This document shows positions 34,516-45,117 of a DNA stretch of 64,000 nucleotides, piece by piece (the stretch's first letter is position 1; every line of letters starts with the position of its first letter). The translations under genes were made by a program, and so were the position numbers. The notes under the pieces were generated by a model, which saw only the letters and a list, made by a program, of their open reading frames with translations, was not told where the DNA came from and did no database searches. The stretch comes from Planctomycetota bacterium (GTDB lineage Bacteria > Planctomycetota > Phycisphaerae > Phycisphaerales > Zrk34): positions 1 to 64,000 of the forward strand of contig WGMD01000029.1 of the NCBI GenBank assembly GCA_016125255.1, given 5' to 3'.

Positions 34516-35904
34516 TTATCGCTTGATCTCGATGGAGATGTCTGAACCCGCTTCATACTCTTTGCCCGCCGGATTGGTACGCACACCCCCATTGTCCACG
34601 CCGTCTTCGCCGACACTGTAGACGACGTAGCCGTTGGCCGTCGTCTTGTAGATGAGCGGCTTGCCGGTGAACGGATCCATCAGCGCCTGCGGTAAAAATT
34701 CCGGCGTCAATTCATCCAGCACCATCGGCAGCTTGCCATGACAAAGGCGATATCGCTCGATCGCAATGACCACGCGCGCAACACGCAGACTCGTGCGGTA
34801 TCGTTGATCGATCAGAAACGAACGCGCGAGCCCGGGAACAATCAGTCGCGTCAACACCGCCGGGTACGCCCCCAATTCATTGGCTCGCCGCTCCACCGCC
34901 TCCATCGCGGCTGTGCGCCGTTCCTCCGGCTCCTGCGCCGCCGCCTTGTAATCCTCCATGATCTGAAGGTACGTCAGATGATCGAGGTGAATCATGCCGC
35001 TGGCGACATGGGCCGCGAAGATCGCCCCTTCAAGTCCGCCGCCGGGCGATATACCGGTGGTGCCGATCATCTTGGACGGCGACAATGCGAAGATGTCATT
35101 CCCCATCGCCAATTCGCCGGCCATCGCTCGCGCCAGTGGTACTGACAAATCCATCGGTGCGAGCAGATCGTCAAGGCGCACGAGCTGCGCTTTCGTCAGC
35201 GTCGCGTTATTCAACAGACGCTCGATATCCCGTATGACGATGCCGACCATCGCGATTCGAACAAGGTGCGCAATCAGCACGGGCTCCGTCTGCAAGGATC
35301 GCGCGAGCCCCGCACTCGCTTCAATGCCGTTGATCGCCCCTTCCGCGTCGCCGTCTTCGATACGCGTCAACACATACAGTTCGAGCAGGTTGATTGCGGT
35401 GCGAAGCCGCGACAGATCGGCCAACGGCGTCATGAACCCCAGCGACAGATTCACCGGGTAGCGCGACTTTTGGATCCCCCGCGCTGCGACAAGCCGTTGA
35501 ATCGCCCCGCTATCCGTTTTCAGAAGATCATCCACGGCCTCCCGCACCTCCGGCGGCCATGCCTCGCCCGCCTTCGGCAAACTTGCCTTCCCAATGAGCG
35601 GCAGTTTCGCCAGCGTGTCGTCATCGCTGGGTATCCACATGTACGTCAGCGCGTCAAGGATCGCCTCCGCCTGATTCGGCTCGCCCGCGGGAACCCGCTC
35701 GTACCACGCATCAAGCTCCGCGGCGTTCGCCGGCTCGCCCCGCGTCCGGATGTCGGAGAGCATGAGATTGACCTGATGCCTGACCGTGGCGACCCATGTC
35801 GCGTATGCCGTGATGATGAGCAGGAGTACCGCGACGATCCACGGCCATTTACGCCGGCGTTGATGCGTCTCGCCAGTCGTCGAGGATGTCGCGGGGTCGG
35901 TCAT
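34516..35904 (-). CDS. Membrane-anchored hypothetical protein with pseudopilin-like C-terminal motif
   Basis: 462 aa from ATG 35904; ATGs at 35913 and 35916 are alternatives and none has a ribosome site. A polar N-terminus with RRRK leads to one membrane span (about 20-38) and a mainly helical exported domain. The end has HGKLPMVLDELTPEFLPQ, then MDPFTGKPLIY and VYSVGEDGVDNGG. That pattern is frequent at the C-terminus of planctomycete secreted proteins and resembles the calcium loop region of type II secretion pseudopilins; this is family impression. 154 bp upstream of the coiled-coil gene on the same strand, so possibly separate or the first gene of that transcript. Confidence 0.65.
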   Translation of the reverse strand: MTDPATSSTTGETHQRRRKWPWIVAVLLLIITAYATWVATVRHQVNLMLSDIRTRGEPANAAELDAWYERVPAGEPNQAEAILDALTYMWIPSDDDTLAKLPLIGKASLPKAGEAWPPEVREAVDDLLKTDSGAIQRLVAARGIQKSRYPVNLSLGFMTPLADLSRLRTAINLLELYVLTRIEDGDAEGAINGIEASAGLARSLQTEPVLIAHLVRIAMVGIVIRDIERLLNNATLTKAQLVRLDDLLAPMDLSVPLARAMAGELAMGNDIFALSPSKMIGTTGISPGGGLEGAIFAAHVASGMIHLDHLTYLQIMEDYKAAAQEPEERRTAAMEAVERRANELGAYPAVLTRLIVPGLARSFLIDQRYRTSLRVARVVIAIERYRLCHGKLPMVLDELTPEFLPQALMDPFTGKPLIYKTTANGYVVYSVGEDGVDNGGVRTNPAGKEYEAGSDISIEIKR

Positions 35905-35958
35905 GGCGTGCATCATACATACCGGACGGTGAACCGGAACCATCGTGACAGCGTCTGA

Positions 35959-35987
35959 TTGAAAGAGGTATCATGGACCAGAACAAT
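35959..35987 (+). promoter_or_regulatory. Candidate promoter of the plus-strand MoxR operon
   Basis: TTGAAA (35959-35964), a 17-nt spacer and AACAAT (35982-35987), 30 nt before GTG 36018, in the 113-bp divergent gap. The minus-strand promoter must lie in the same gap, so the two transcripts could share regulation. Motif match only. Confidence 0.3.
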
Positions 35988-36017
35988 TGACGCCCGCCCC
36001 TTCAACCGGGAGCACAC

Positions 36018-37037
<1,020 letters not shown>

Positions 37038-37061
37038 TTCGCCCGGCGGCGCGATGCGATC

Positions 37062-37970
37062 ATGAACGAACTGACCCACAAATATCTCCGCCCCGCTGAT
37101 CTGCGCCGCCTGCGCTATGTGCGCTTCGCCGCGCGCCGCCCCATCGAAGGCCGCTACGCCGGGCGACACGCCTCGCCGCAGCGCGGACAGAGCGTCGAGT
37201 TCAACGACTACCGACCCTACATGCCCGGTGACGAACTGACCGCGATCGACTGGAAAGTCTACGGCCGATCCGATCGCCTCGTCGTCAAACGCTTCGAGCA
37301 TCAGACCGACCTGAGCGTGCATCTGCTCGTCGATGCCTCCGCATCGATGGCCTACCGAGGCGACGGCCCGACCAGGACGCTCAGCAAGTATGACCAGGCC
37401 GCTCACCTCGCCGCCGCCATCGCCTTCCTCCTCACCCGTCAGCAGGACAAGGTCGCCTTCGGCATCGCGCGTCACGGCCTGCGTCATTATCACCCGCCCG
37501 CCGGGGCGCTGACGCATGTCATGAACATCCTCACTGCCTTGGAAAAGACCCAGCTCGGCGAGCGGGCCGACCTGCCGGACGCCATCGCGCGCGTGACCGC
37601 CCTCTCGCCCCGCCGCGGGCTGCTCGTCGTGTTCAGCGATCTGCTGGATGATCGTGACGAATCATTGCGGGCGCTGTCCGCCTTCACAGCGCGCGGCGGC
37701 GAAGTCATCGTGTTTCACGTGCTCCATCCCGACGAGCTGTCGCTCCCGGACGACAACGCCGCCATCTTCATCGACGCCGAAACCGATCAGCGTCTCACGC
37801 TCAATCTCGATGATCTCCGCGACGCCTATCAGCAGCGCATGCGGGCGTTTCTCGATGCGTGGTCCGCCGCCTTGATTGGTCGCGGCATCGACTACAACCT
37901 TGTCAGCACCGCCGCCGACTATCACGCCGCGCTCGAGCAATACCTTTTCAAGCGAGCCGCCCGTACATGA
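37062..37970 (+). CDS. DUF58 domain protein (second copy)
   Basis: 302 aa. The family core FNDYRPYMPGDELTAIDWKV lies at about 47-66, and the VWA-like site is D91-x-S93-x-S95 in LLVDASASM. Directly downstream of MoxR; its stop overlaps the BatA-like gene (ATGA). Predicted soluble. Compared with the copy at 25658 it shares the core but differs in flanking sequence, so the two are paralogues rather than a recent duplication. Confidence 0.88.
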   Translation: MNELTHKYLRPADLRRLRYVRFAARRPIEGRYAGRHASPQRGQSVEFNDYRPYMPGDELTAIDWKVYGRSDRLVVKRFEHQTDLSVHLLVDASASMAYRGDGPTRTLSKYDQAAHLAAAIAFLLTRQQDKVAFGIARHGLRHYHPPAGALTHVMNILTALEKTQLGERADLPDAIARVTALSPRRGLLVVFSDLLDDRDESLRALSAFTARGGEVIVFHVLHPDELSLPDDNAAIFIDAETDQRLTLNLDDLRDAYQQRMRAFLDAWSAALIGRGIDYNLVSTAADYHAALEQYLFKRAART

Positions 37971-40051
37971 GGATGCTCGCCGTCATTTCGCTGACTTCAC
38001 CGCTGATGCTGCTGGGCGTCAGCGCGGCGGCGCTGCCGCTCATTGCGCATCTACTGAATCGCCGGGCGCGGCGGCGCATCGTGTTTCCGACGCTGGTGCT
38101 CCTCCGCGACGCCGCCGCCGATCAGTCGAAGCTGTTTCGCATGCGGCGTCCGCTGCTTCTGCTTCTGCGGGCGCTGGCGGTCGCGCTGATCGCGATGGCC
38201 TTTGCGCGTCCCGTCTGGCTCGCCGCCGCCGATGCCGACGCGGGCGACGGCGCCTCCGTCGCGCTCATTCTCGACGCCAGCGCCTCCACCGCCCAAATCG
38301 CCGCCGGCATCAGCGCCGTCAGCCAGATTCGCGCAGCCGCCCTGCGCGTGCTCAATGATCTGACGCCCGGCCTCGATCGCGCCAATCTCATCATCGCCCG
38401 CGCTCGCCCCAAACCCGCCTTCGATGAGCCGATCCTGAACATCGAGGCGCTTCGCGACGATGTGAACAAGCTGACGACGACCACCGAGCGCGCCGACTTC
38501 GCCGCCGCCATCGACATGGCCGCCACTTCGCTCGCGGCGCGCACCGGTCCCCGCCGCATCGTCGTGATCAGCGACCTTCAGCACACCAACTGGGCCGATG
38601 TCGCCGTCAAAGTGCCCGCGCCGATTACGCTTTCGATCATGGGCGTCGCGCGGGACGACGCGGCCAATATCGGCATGTCGCATCTGACGCTCGTGCCCGC
38701 CGAACCGATTGTCAATAGACCGGCTCAGGCCAGCGCCTCGCTGTCGAACTACTCCGCCGCCGCGCGAACGACGCTCTTGCAATGGCGCGTCGATGATCAG
38801 CTTGTCGCCTCGACGAAAATCGAGCTTGCCCCATGGGAGCAGCGCGATGTCGTGACCGATCTCATGCTGCTTTCACCGGGGTTTCATCGCATCGCCGCAT
38901 CCGTCTCGCCGGACGATTTGCCGAGCGATGATTCGGTCGGCCTCGTCGTCGAAGCGGTCGATCGCGTGCCGATCGTCGTCGTCGGCGATGATGATCCGTC
39001 GCAGCCGGACGGGAGCAGCTACTACCTGCTCCGTGCCCTGGCGCCGCGCGGCGACGCCACCGATGCGCTGCAGGTGACCCATCTTCGTTCCGACGCCGTG
39101 TCCGACGTGACATTGCGCAGCGCTCAAGCCGTGCTCATCGGCGACGTCGGCCCCCTGCCCGAAACGGCGGTCCGGTCGCTGGTGAACTACATCCGTCACG
39201 GCGGCGGCGTGCTCCTGTTCGCCGGGCCCGGCCCTGTGGCGGCCAACGTCCAGTCCCTCGCGGCGACCGCCCTGCCCGACGGGCTCACGCCGTTCGCGCC
39301 GCTGACGCTGCGCGAGGATGCCCTCGTGCACATCGACGAAGGCAAATGGTCCCGCCCGCCGCTTGATGTCTTTGATGAACTGAGCCAGCTCGCCATCAGC
39401 CAGTTGCCCATCACGCACACTTACGCCGCCGGTCCGCTCGCCGCTGACGCCGCCGCCCTGCTCCGCTACGACGATCGCACGCCCGCCCTCGCCGAAATAT
39501 CCCTCGGCGACGGCCGCTTCATGCTCGCCAATTTTTCGCCTTCGCCGCGCTTCGGCGATCTGGCCCGTCGCGGCGTCTTCGTCGCCTTGATGCAGTCGCT
39601 CGTGAATCATCTGCGCCCGAAGCATCTGTCCAATGACACCCGCCTCGCCGGACAACCGCTTTCGATCACAATATCGCATCCGTCCTCGCGCTTTACCGCG
39701 CTCGGCCCCGATGATCGCACCGTTCCCATTCAGGTCGTCAGCACCCTCGGTTCCGCCACGCTCACGCTTCCCGACGCATCTCAGACCGGGTTCTACACGA
39801 TCTTCGACGGCGAGCGGCCGGTGCACTACCTGGCCGTCAATCCCGATCCGCGCGAGAGCGATTTGCGGCAAAGCGACCCGCGGGTGCTGCAGGCGTCACT
39901 CAAAGCCGGGGGCGCGGCCGTCGCCGTCAATGGCGCGACCGACGATGTGCCGCTGGAGCTGCGCGGTCGGCCGCTGTGGTACTGGTTCGTCCTCGCGTCG
40001 ATGGGCGTGTTCGCCGTCGAAATGCTACTCTTGCGGAAGTACAGCCGATGA
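37967..40051 (+). CDS. BatA-like VWA membrane protein (second copy)
   Basis: 694 aa from ATG 37967, overlapping the DUF58 stop. The N-terminal BatA region is SPLMLLGVSAAALPLIAHLL with RRARRRIVFPTLVLL, and a second span lies near 61-80. The VWA MIDAS is intact, D103-x-S105-x-S107 (ILDASASTAQ). Later there is a GATase-like segment NYIRHGGGVLLFAGPGP. A C-terminal span (WYWFVLASMGVFAVEMLLL) closes the protein, with the bulk expected outside the cytoplasm. The open frame starts earlier, at 37859, inside DUF58 and should be ignored there. Confidence 0.85.
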   Translation: MRMLAVISLTSPLMLLGVSAAALPLIAHLLNRRARRRIVFPTLVLLRDAAADQSKLFRMRRPLLLLLRALAVALIAMAFARPVWLAAADADAGDGASVALILDASASTAQIAAGISAVSQIRAAALRVLNDLTPGLDRANLIIARARPKPAFDEPILNIEALRDDVNKLTTTTERADFAAAIDMAATSLAARTGPRRIVVISDLQHTNWADVAVKVPAPITLSIMGVARDDAANIGMSHLTLVPAEPIVNRPAQASASLSNYSAAARTTLLQWRVDDQLVASTKIELAPWEQRDVVTDLMLLSPGFHRIAASVSPDDLPSDDSVGLVVEAVDRVPIVVVGDDDPSQPDGSSYYLLRALAPRGDATDALQVTHLRSDAVSDVTLRSAQAVLIGDVGPLPETAVRSLVNYIRHGGGVLLFAGPGPVAANVQSLAATALPDGLTPFAPLTLREDALVHIDEGKWSRPPLDVFDELSQLAISQLPITHTYAAGPLAADAAALLRYDDRTPALAEISLGDGRFMLANFSPSPRFGDLARRGVFVALMQSLVNHLRPKHLSNDTRLAGQPLSITISHPSSRFTALGPDDRTVPIQVVSTLGSATLTLPDASQTGFYTIFDGERPVHYLAVNPDPRESDLRQSDPRVLQASLKAGGAAVAVNGATDDVPLELRGRPLWYWFVLASMGVFAVEMLLLRKYSR

Positions 40052-42294
40052 TGCTCGCGCCGCTGGACATCCTCTGGCGCCCCGCGCTGGCTCCCTTGCA
40101 TGTCGCGGTGGTGGTGCTGGTGCTGGCGGCCCTGGCGGCGTGGATCTACATCCGTGCGGCGCGCCGCATGCCCCTCCGCGCCGCCCTGCTGGGGTTCATG
40201 CGCCTGATCGTCATCCTCGTGCTGGGCGCGATTCTCCTGGGCCCCAGCGTCCTCCCCGCCGTCACCACCACGCCGGCCCGCCCGCGCCTGAGCATCCTCC
40301 TGGACGTCTCCGGCTCGATGCTCACACAGGATCGCGATCAGCCGCGGACGCGCCTTCGCAACGCCATCGACGACTACCTCAACGCCGACGAATTGACGCG
40401 CCTCGGCGATCTGTACGACCTTCGAATCTCCACCTTCGATGAATCGGTGCGGGCGATCACCAAGTCCGCGCTGACGGGCAACGATGCGTCGCTCGACACG
40501 GGCAAGCGCACGGACTACGCGCAGGCGCTGACGCAGACGCTCATCGACATGTACGGCGGCGAAGGGGCCGATGCGCTGCTGCTCATCGGCGATGGGCACG
40601 ATTCGCAGGACGCGCCGATGGAGCCGGCCATCGCGCTGGCGCAGTCCAAGAAGATCGCGATTCATGTCGTGGCGGTCGGCGATGCGACCACGCCGCGCGA
40701 TCTGGCGCTCGTCGCCCTGCCCGCACAGGAAGTGCTTTTCACAGGCGAACCGGGGCGGATCATCGCAAAAATCTATCAGACGGACATGGATGGCGCGTCG
40801 ACGGTGCTGCATGTGAACGGGCCCGGTCTGCCGGGCGGCGCGATCGTCAGGAAGATCACGTTCGATGCCAAGGCGTCGATCGCCGTGCCGATTCCGATCA
40901 TGCCCAAGGAGCCGGGGCTTTACGAGTACAAGCTGCGCGTCGAGCCGGCCGACGGCGAAACGATCACCAGCAACAATGAGCAGAGCGTCTTCGTGCAGGT
41001 ATCACAGAAGATGGTCAAGGTGCTATTGCTGGAGGGCGAGCCGTTCTGGGATACCAAGTTCCTGGCCCAATCGCTGCGGACCGATCCGCGCGTCGAGCTG
41101 ACGCAGATCACGCAGGTCTCTCCCGAGCGGCGCGAACAGATTGTCACGCGCGGCGGCGATTCGTCCGTCAAGATGCCGGCCTCGGCGGACGCACTCGCGC
41201 CATACGACATCGTCGTGCTGGGTCGAGGGATCGAGCGGCTGATCGACCCGGCGAAAATGAACATGTTCCCCGATTACGTTGCGCGCGGCGGGCACATCAT
41301 CTTCGCGCGCGGCCGGGCGTACGATCCGGTCACGCCGGCGGGGCATGATGCGGAGGCGTCGCTGGGCGTCATCGAGCCGGTGCATTGGGCGCCGGGGCTT
41401 TTGCATGATCAACCGCTTTCGCTCACGCCGGCGGGCGCGAGTCATCCGGCGTTCTCGTTCGCGGGCGTGGCGGCGGAGGCGGACAAGGTGGTGCAGGCGT
41501 TGCCGAATTTGTCGGTGGTGTTGCGTACGGCGAAGCTCAAGCCGGCGACGATCACGCTGGCGGGCATCGGCAAAGGCGCGAACATGCAGCCGGTCATCGT
41601 CACGATGGACTACGGGCGCGGGCGCGTGATGGCGGTGCTGGGCGAGGGGCTGTGGCGATGGAGCTTTCTGCCGCCGGGGTCGGAGCAGTACCGCGGTGTG
41701 TTCGATGCGTTCTGGTCCAACAGCGTGCGGTGGCTCGCTTCGGGCGGGGAGATGGAGCCGGGGCAGCAGATCGCGATGAAGCTGGGGCGATCATCGGTGC
41801 GCCTCGGCGACACGTTGAGCGTCGATGTGACGACCCGTTTCAATCCGCCGGCGGACTTTGAGCCGAAGGTCACGCTCACCGACCCGGCGGGCAATGCGCA
41901 GCATTTGTCGCTCAAGTCGACGGACGGCGTGGCGACGCGCATGACGGCGACGATCGAGCCGCGGGCGGCGGGCGTGTGGTCGGTTCGGCTTGACGCGCCG
42001 GCGATGGCGAAGGAGCCGATCGTACGGAAGTTCAACGTGTACGATGTCGATCTGGAGCGGTTACAGAGCGGGGCGCGGCCGGCGGTGATGCGCGATCTGG
42101 CGGAGCGGACGGGGGGCATGTTCATCGCGGCGGGCGAGCGGGTCGATCTGGCGGACAAGCTCGAAAGACAGATGGCGGCCAAGCGCGTTCCGCCGCGGGC
42201 GGAATATGTGTGGGATGCGCCGTGGCTGCTCGCCACGCTGCTGGTCTGGGCGGGACTAGAATGGATCGTCCGGCGACAGAGCGGCTGGCTCTAG
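40048..42294 (+). CDS. VWA and GATase-like membrane protein
   Basis: 748 aa from ATG 40048 (next codon also ATG), overlapping the BatA-like stop. Two N-terminal spans (about 18-36 and 46-70) precede a VWA domain with MIDAS D86-x-S88-x-S90 (LLDVSGSM) and ALLLIGDGHDSQD. Then come a beta-rich domain, a GATase-like segment (KVLLLEGEPFWDTKFLAQSL) and a late Ig-like region; a C-terminal span (WLLATLLVWAGLEWIV) follows. The interrupted minus-strand gene 21076-23892 is its counterpart. Paired BatA-like and VWA/GATase proteins suggest a membrane complex assembled by MoxR. Confidence 0.82.
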   Translation: MMLAPLDILWRPALAPLHVAVVVLVLAALAAWIYIRAARRMPLRAALLGFMRLIVILVLGAILLGPSVLPAVTTTPARPRLSILLDVSGSMLTQDRDQPRTRLRNAIDDYLNADELTRLGDLYDLRISTFDESVRAITKSALTGNDASLDTGKRTDYAQALTQTLIDMYGGEGADALLLIGDGHDSQDAPMEPAIALAQSKKIAIHVVAVGDATTPRDLALVALPAQEVLFTGEPGRIIAKIYQTDMDGASTVLHVNGPGLPGGAIVRKITFDAKASIAVPIPIMPKEPGLYEYKLRVEPADGETITSNNEQSVFVQVSQKMVKVLLLEGEPFWDTKFLAQSLRTDPRVELTQITQVSPERREQIVTRGGDSSVKMPASADALAPYDIVVLGRGIERLIDPAKMNMFPDYVARGGHIIFARGRAYDPVTPAGHDAEASLGVIEPVHWAPGLLHDQPLSLTPAGASHPAFSFAGVAAEADKVVQALPNLSVVLRTAKLKPATITLAGIGKGANMQPVIVTMDYGRGRVMAVLGEGLWRWSFLPPGSEQYRGVFDAFWSNSVRWLASGGEMEPGQQIAMKLGRSSVRLGDTLSVDVTTRFNPPADFEPKVTLTDPAGNAQHLSLKSTDGVATRMTATIEPRAAGVWSVRLDAPAMAKEPIVRKFNVYDVDLERLQSGARPAVMRDLAERTGGMFIAAGERVDLADKLERQMAAKRVPPRAEYVWDAPWLLATLLVWAGLEWIVRRQSGWL

Positions 42295-42306
42295 CGGAGT
42301 ACGGCG

Positions 42307-45117
42307 ATGAAAGCGGCGACGCTCGAATCGGTGCTGCGGAAGACGAACGCGATGGTGCGCGGCCTGGACATGCTGCGCGCGGCGGGGTTGGTCACGGCGG
42401 CGCTGATGGGGGCGTTCCTGCTGGCGGTGGCGATTGACGCACTGATGGGACTTGAAAGCTGGGGGCTCATCGGACTCGACGCCCTGCTCATCGCGACGGC
42501 GGGTGCGGCGACGGCCTATCTGATGCGAAGCGCGATGCGTCATGGTTACGACCGGCGGCGCATCGCCCGGCTCGTCGAAGAACGGTTGGGCCTGGCTGAC
42601 AATCGACTCATCAACGCCATCGACATGGACGCCCCCGACGGCGCGACAAGCGAAGCGCTGCGGCGGATGGTGATTGGCGAGGGCGAGGCGGCGGCGCGCG
42701 TGGTGAAACCGGGGTGCGTCGTGAATCGCCGGCCGATGAAGCGGGCGATGCTGGCGGCCAACGGGTCGGTGGCGGGGATGCTCGTGCTCATCATGCTCGC
42801 GCCGCGCGTGTTTTCGACGGTGTTGCCGCGGCTGATGAATCCGACGGCGGACCTCCCGCCGTTTACGCTCGTTCAGTTCGACGTGGCGACCGGACCGGAG
42901 CACATCTACTACGGTCATCCCGCTTCGATCACCGCCAAGCTGGGCGGCCCCCTCGTGCCGGATCAGGCGAGCGTCGTCTTCGTCGACGGCGACAAGCGGA
43001 CGCGCGCGGCGATGCTGCGGCGGGACAAGAACGTGTTCGTCCTGCCGATCGACCGCGCGACGAATTCGCAGGTCTTTTTCGTCGACACGCCCGAGGGACG
43101 GTCAGGGAAATACGAACTGAAAGTGCTGCCCACGCCGATTGTCGAGAAGGCGACCGTCACGCTCGCATATCCGCTTTACACGACATGGCCGACGACGACG
43201 CAGGCGCTGGGCGAAGCGGGCATCAAGGCGCTTGTCGGCACGCGCGCGACGCTGACGCTTTGGGCCAATCTCCCCTTGCGGGAAGGATCATTGACGCTGC
43301 GGGCGGCGGCGGGCGAGGTGAATCTCACGCTGCTGCCCACGCCGGGCGATCCGACGACCGTCAGCGGATCTTTCGAGATCACGCACGACGGGTCGTACAC
43401 GATCGCGCTGACCGGGGCGGACGGCGCGCCGGGCGAGGGGACGCTGACGGGCGTGATCAAGGCGGTGCCGGATGCGCCGCCGACGGTGCAGCTCATGGAG
43501 CCGGACCTTCGGCTGGTCGCGCCGGTGGGTTGGAAAGTGCCGGTCAAAATCGGGGCTTCGGACGATGTGGCGATCGATCGGGTGATGGTGCAGGCGCGTC
43601 TGGGCGATCGGGAGCCGGTGATCGAAGCGATGGCGATCGAGCGTCGCGGACCGACCTATGCGACGGGTGCGTCGTCGCTCGATCTGGACGAGCTGGACGC
43701 CGCGGCGGGCGATGTCATTTATGGGTTCGGCACGGCCTTCGACAATTTCCCGCCGACGCCCCACTCGACCGACACGCCGATCTTCGAGATTCACGTCATC
43801 AGCAAGGCGGAATACGAAGAGCGCGCCCGGCAGGAAGTGCGGGCGGACGAAGTGCTCAAGGAACTCGAGGGTCTGATGAGCCAGATGCGGCGGATCGAAG
43901 CGATGCGCGACACGCTCATCAAGGACATGGAAACGCTCAAGAAGAAGATCGACGCTCAGGGCGGCAAGCCCACGGAGGAGGACAAGAAGCAGCTCGAAGC
44001 GATCGGGAATCGGCTCGAGGACTACAAGAAGCAGTCGGAGGAACTTGCGAAAAGGATGGCGGAGCGGGCGAAGCAGGATCCGCTTTACGATTTCGAGAAA
44101 CCGGTGCAGGAGGAGCTTCGGCAGAGGTCGGAACAGTTGGCGCAGCAGGCGGCGACGACGCCCGATGCGTCGGATCTGGACCGCGCGATCCGGCAGCTCA
44201 AGCAGCATCGACAAATGGAGGATGCGCAGCGCGAGCAGCACGAGCGGACGGCGGCGGAGATGGAGAAGCTGCGGCTGGCGGATGCGATGATGGGGCAGTC
44301 GGAGCGGATCATGTCGATCGCCGAGCGTCAGCGGGAACTGGCGGAGAAGCTCGCGGCGTTCAGCGAGACGGACGAGCCCACGCCGGCGCAGCAGCTTCGC
44401 ATGTACGAACTGAGCGAGGATCAGCGGGCGCTGCGGCAGGAACTGACCGATGCGGTCGACAAGCTGGAGGCGGCGGCGAAGGCGTCGGTGACGAAACTGC
44501 CGAAGATGTCCGACAGCGCGATCGACATCGTGATGACGATCCGCGATCTGGACATCGCCGGCGATCAGAAGAATGCGGAGGAACATGCGGCGTTCGGACA
44601 GGGATTCGTCGCGTCGCTGGCGGCGGACAGCGCGGCGAAAAAGCTCGAATCGCTCCTGTCCGATTGCAAGAGCATGAGCCAGTGTCAGAGTGACGATCTG
44701 GACGGGGCGCTGAACATGTCGCGCTCGGCGCTGGGTCAGTGCCTCAGTCAGATGGCGCGGGCGCGGCAGGGACGCAGCAGCGGCAAGGGCTCCGGCTCCG
44801 GCGCGAATGGGCAAGGGGGCACGACGGCCGGGAGCAGCGCGTCGACGACCGGCGGCAATGGCGAACCGCGGCTCGTCGGTCCGTACACGAACCCCAATTC
44901 GACCCGGCCGGGCGCGAAGAAACTCAACGACACGCGCAGCTTCAACGAGGTCGGCCGATCGACGACGACGCAGGCGGCGGGCGAAGGCCCCGAGAAATTC
45001 GACCCGGACGCGCGTACGCTTGAGAGGACGACGAACGCGGCGACATCGGGCGTGCCCGCCCCCTATCGCCAACTGGCCGAGGACTACTTCCGTCGACTCG
45101 CGGAGGATCATCCATGA
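42307..45117 (+). CDS. Large coiled-coil membrane protein (DUF4175-like)
   Basis: 936 aa from ATG 42307 with GGAG 7 nt upstream. Spans at about 26-47, 52-72 and 147-168 are followed by an extracytoplasmic beta-rich region (about 190-490) and then long coiled coils (about 498-720) rich in Glu, Lys and Gln. A Gly/Ser-rich linker (about 820-860) leads to a tail ending APYRQLAEDYFRRLAEDHP. That tail echoes the end of the minus-strand coiled-coil protein (KHRAAVQAYFQRE). The overall arrangement resembles the DUF4175 family, which I name from memory. Its stop overlaps the DUF4159 gene. Confidence 0.78.
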   Translation: MKAATLESVLRKTNAMVRGLDMLRAAGLVTAALMGAFLLAVAIDALMGLESWGLIGLDALLIATAGAATAYLMRSAMRHGYDRRRIARLVEERLGLADNRLINAIDMDAPDGATSEALRRMVIGEGEAAARVVKPGCVVNRRPMKRAMLAANGSVAGMLVLIMLAPRVFSTVLPRLMNPTADLPPFTLVQFDVATGPEHIYYGHPASITAKLGGPLVPDQASVVFVDGDKRTRAAMLRRDKNVFVLPIDRATNSQVFFVDTPEGRSGKYELKVLPTPIVEKATVTLAYPLYTTWPTTTQALGEAGIKALVGTRATLTLWANLPLREGSLTLRAAAGEVNLTLLPTPGDPTTVSGSFEITHDGSYTIALTGADGAPGEGTLTGVIKAVPDAPPTVQLMEPDLRLVAPVGWKVPVKIGASDDVAIDRVMVQARLGDREPVIEAMAIERRGPTYATGASSLDLDELDAAAGDVIYGFGTAFDNFPPTPHSTDTPIFEIHVISKAEYEERARQEVRADEVLKELEGLMSQMRRIEAMRDTLIKDMETLKKKIDAQGGKPTEEDKKQLEAIGNRLEDYKKQSEELAKRMAERAKQDPLYDFEKPVQEELRQRSEQLAQQAATTPDASDLDRAIRQLKQHRQMEDAQREQHERTAAEMEKLRLADAMMGQSERIMSIAERQRELAEKLAAFSETDEPTPAQQLRMYELSEDQRALRQELTDAVDKLEAAAKASVTKLPKMSDSAIDIVMTIRDLDIAGDQKNAEEHAAFGQGFVASLAADSAAKKLESLLSDCKSMSQCQSDDLDGALNMSRSALGQCLSQMARARQGRSSGKGSGSGANGQGGTTAGSSASTTGGNGEPRLVGPYTNPNSTRPGAKKLNDTRSFNEVGRSTTTQAAGEGPEKFDPDARTLERTTNAATSGVPAPYRQLAEDYFRRLAEDHP

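Noticed and set aside
42714-44693. 659-codon plus-strand frame inside the coiled-coil gene
   Set aside because: Overlaps the coiled-coil membrane protein in another frame; Gly/Arg/Asp-rich noise.
43288-45111. 607-codon minus-strand frame
   Set aside because: Antisense to the same coiled-coil gene; Arg/Leu-rich, typical reverse-frame artefact.
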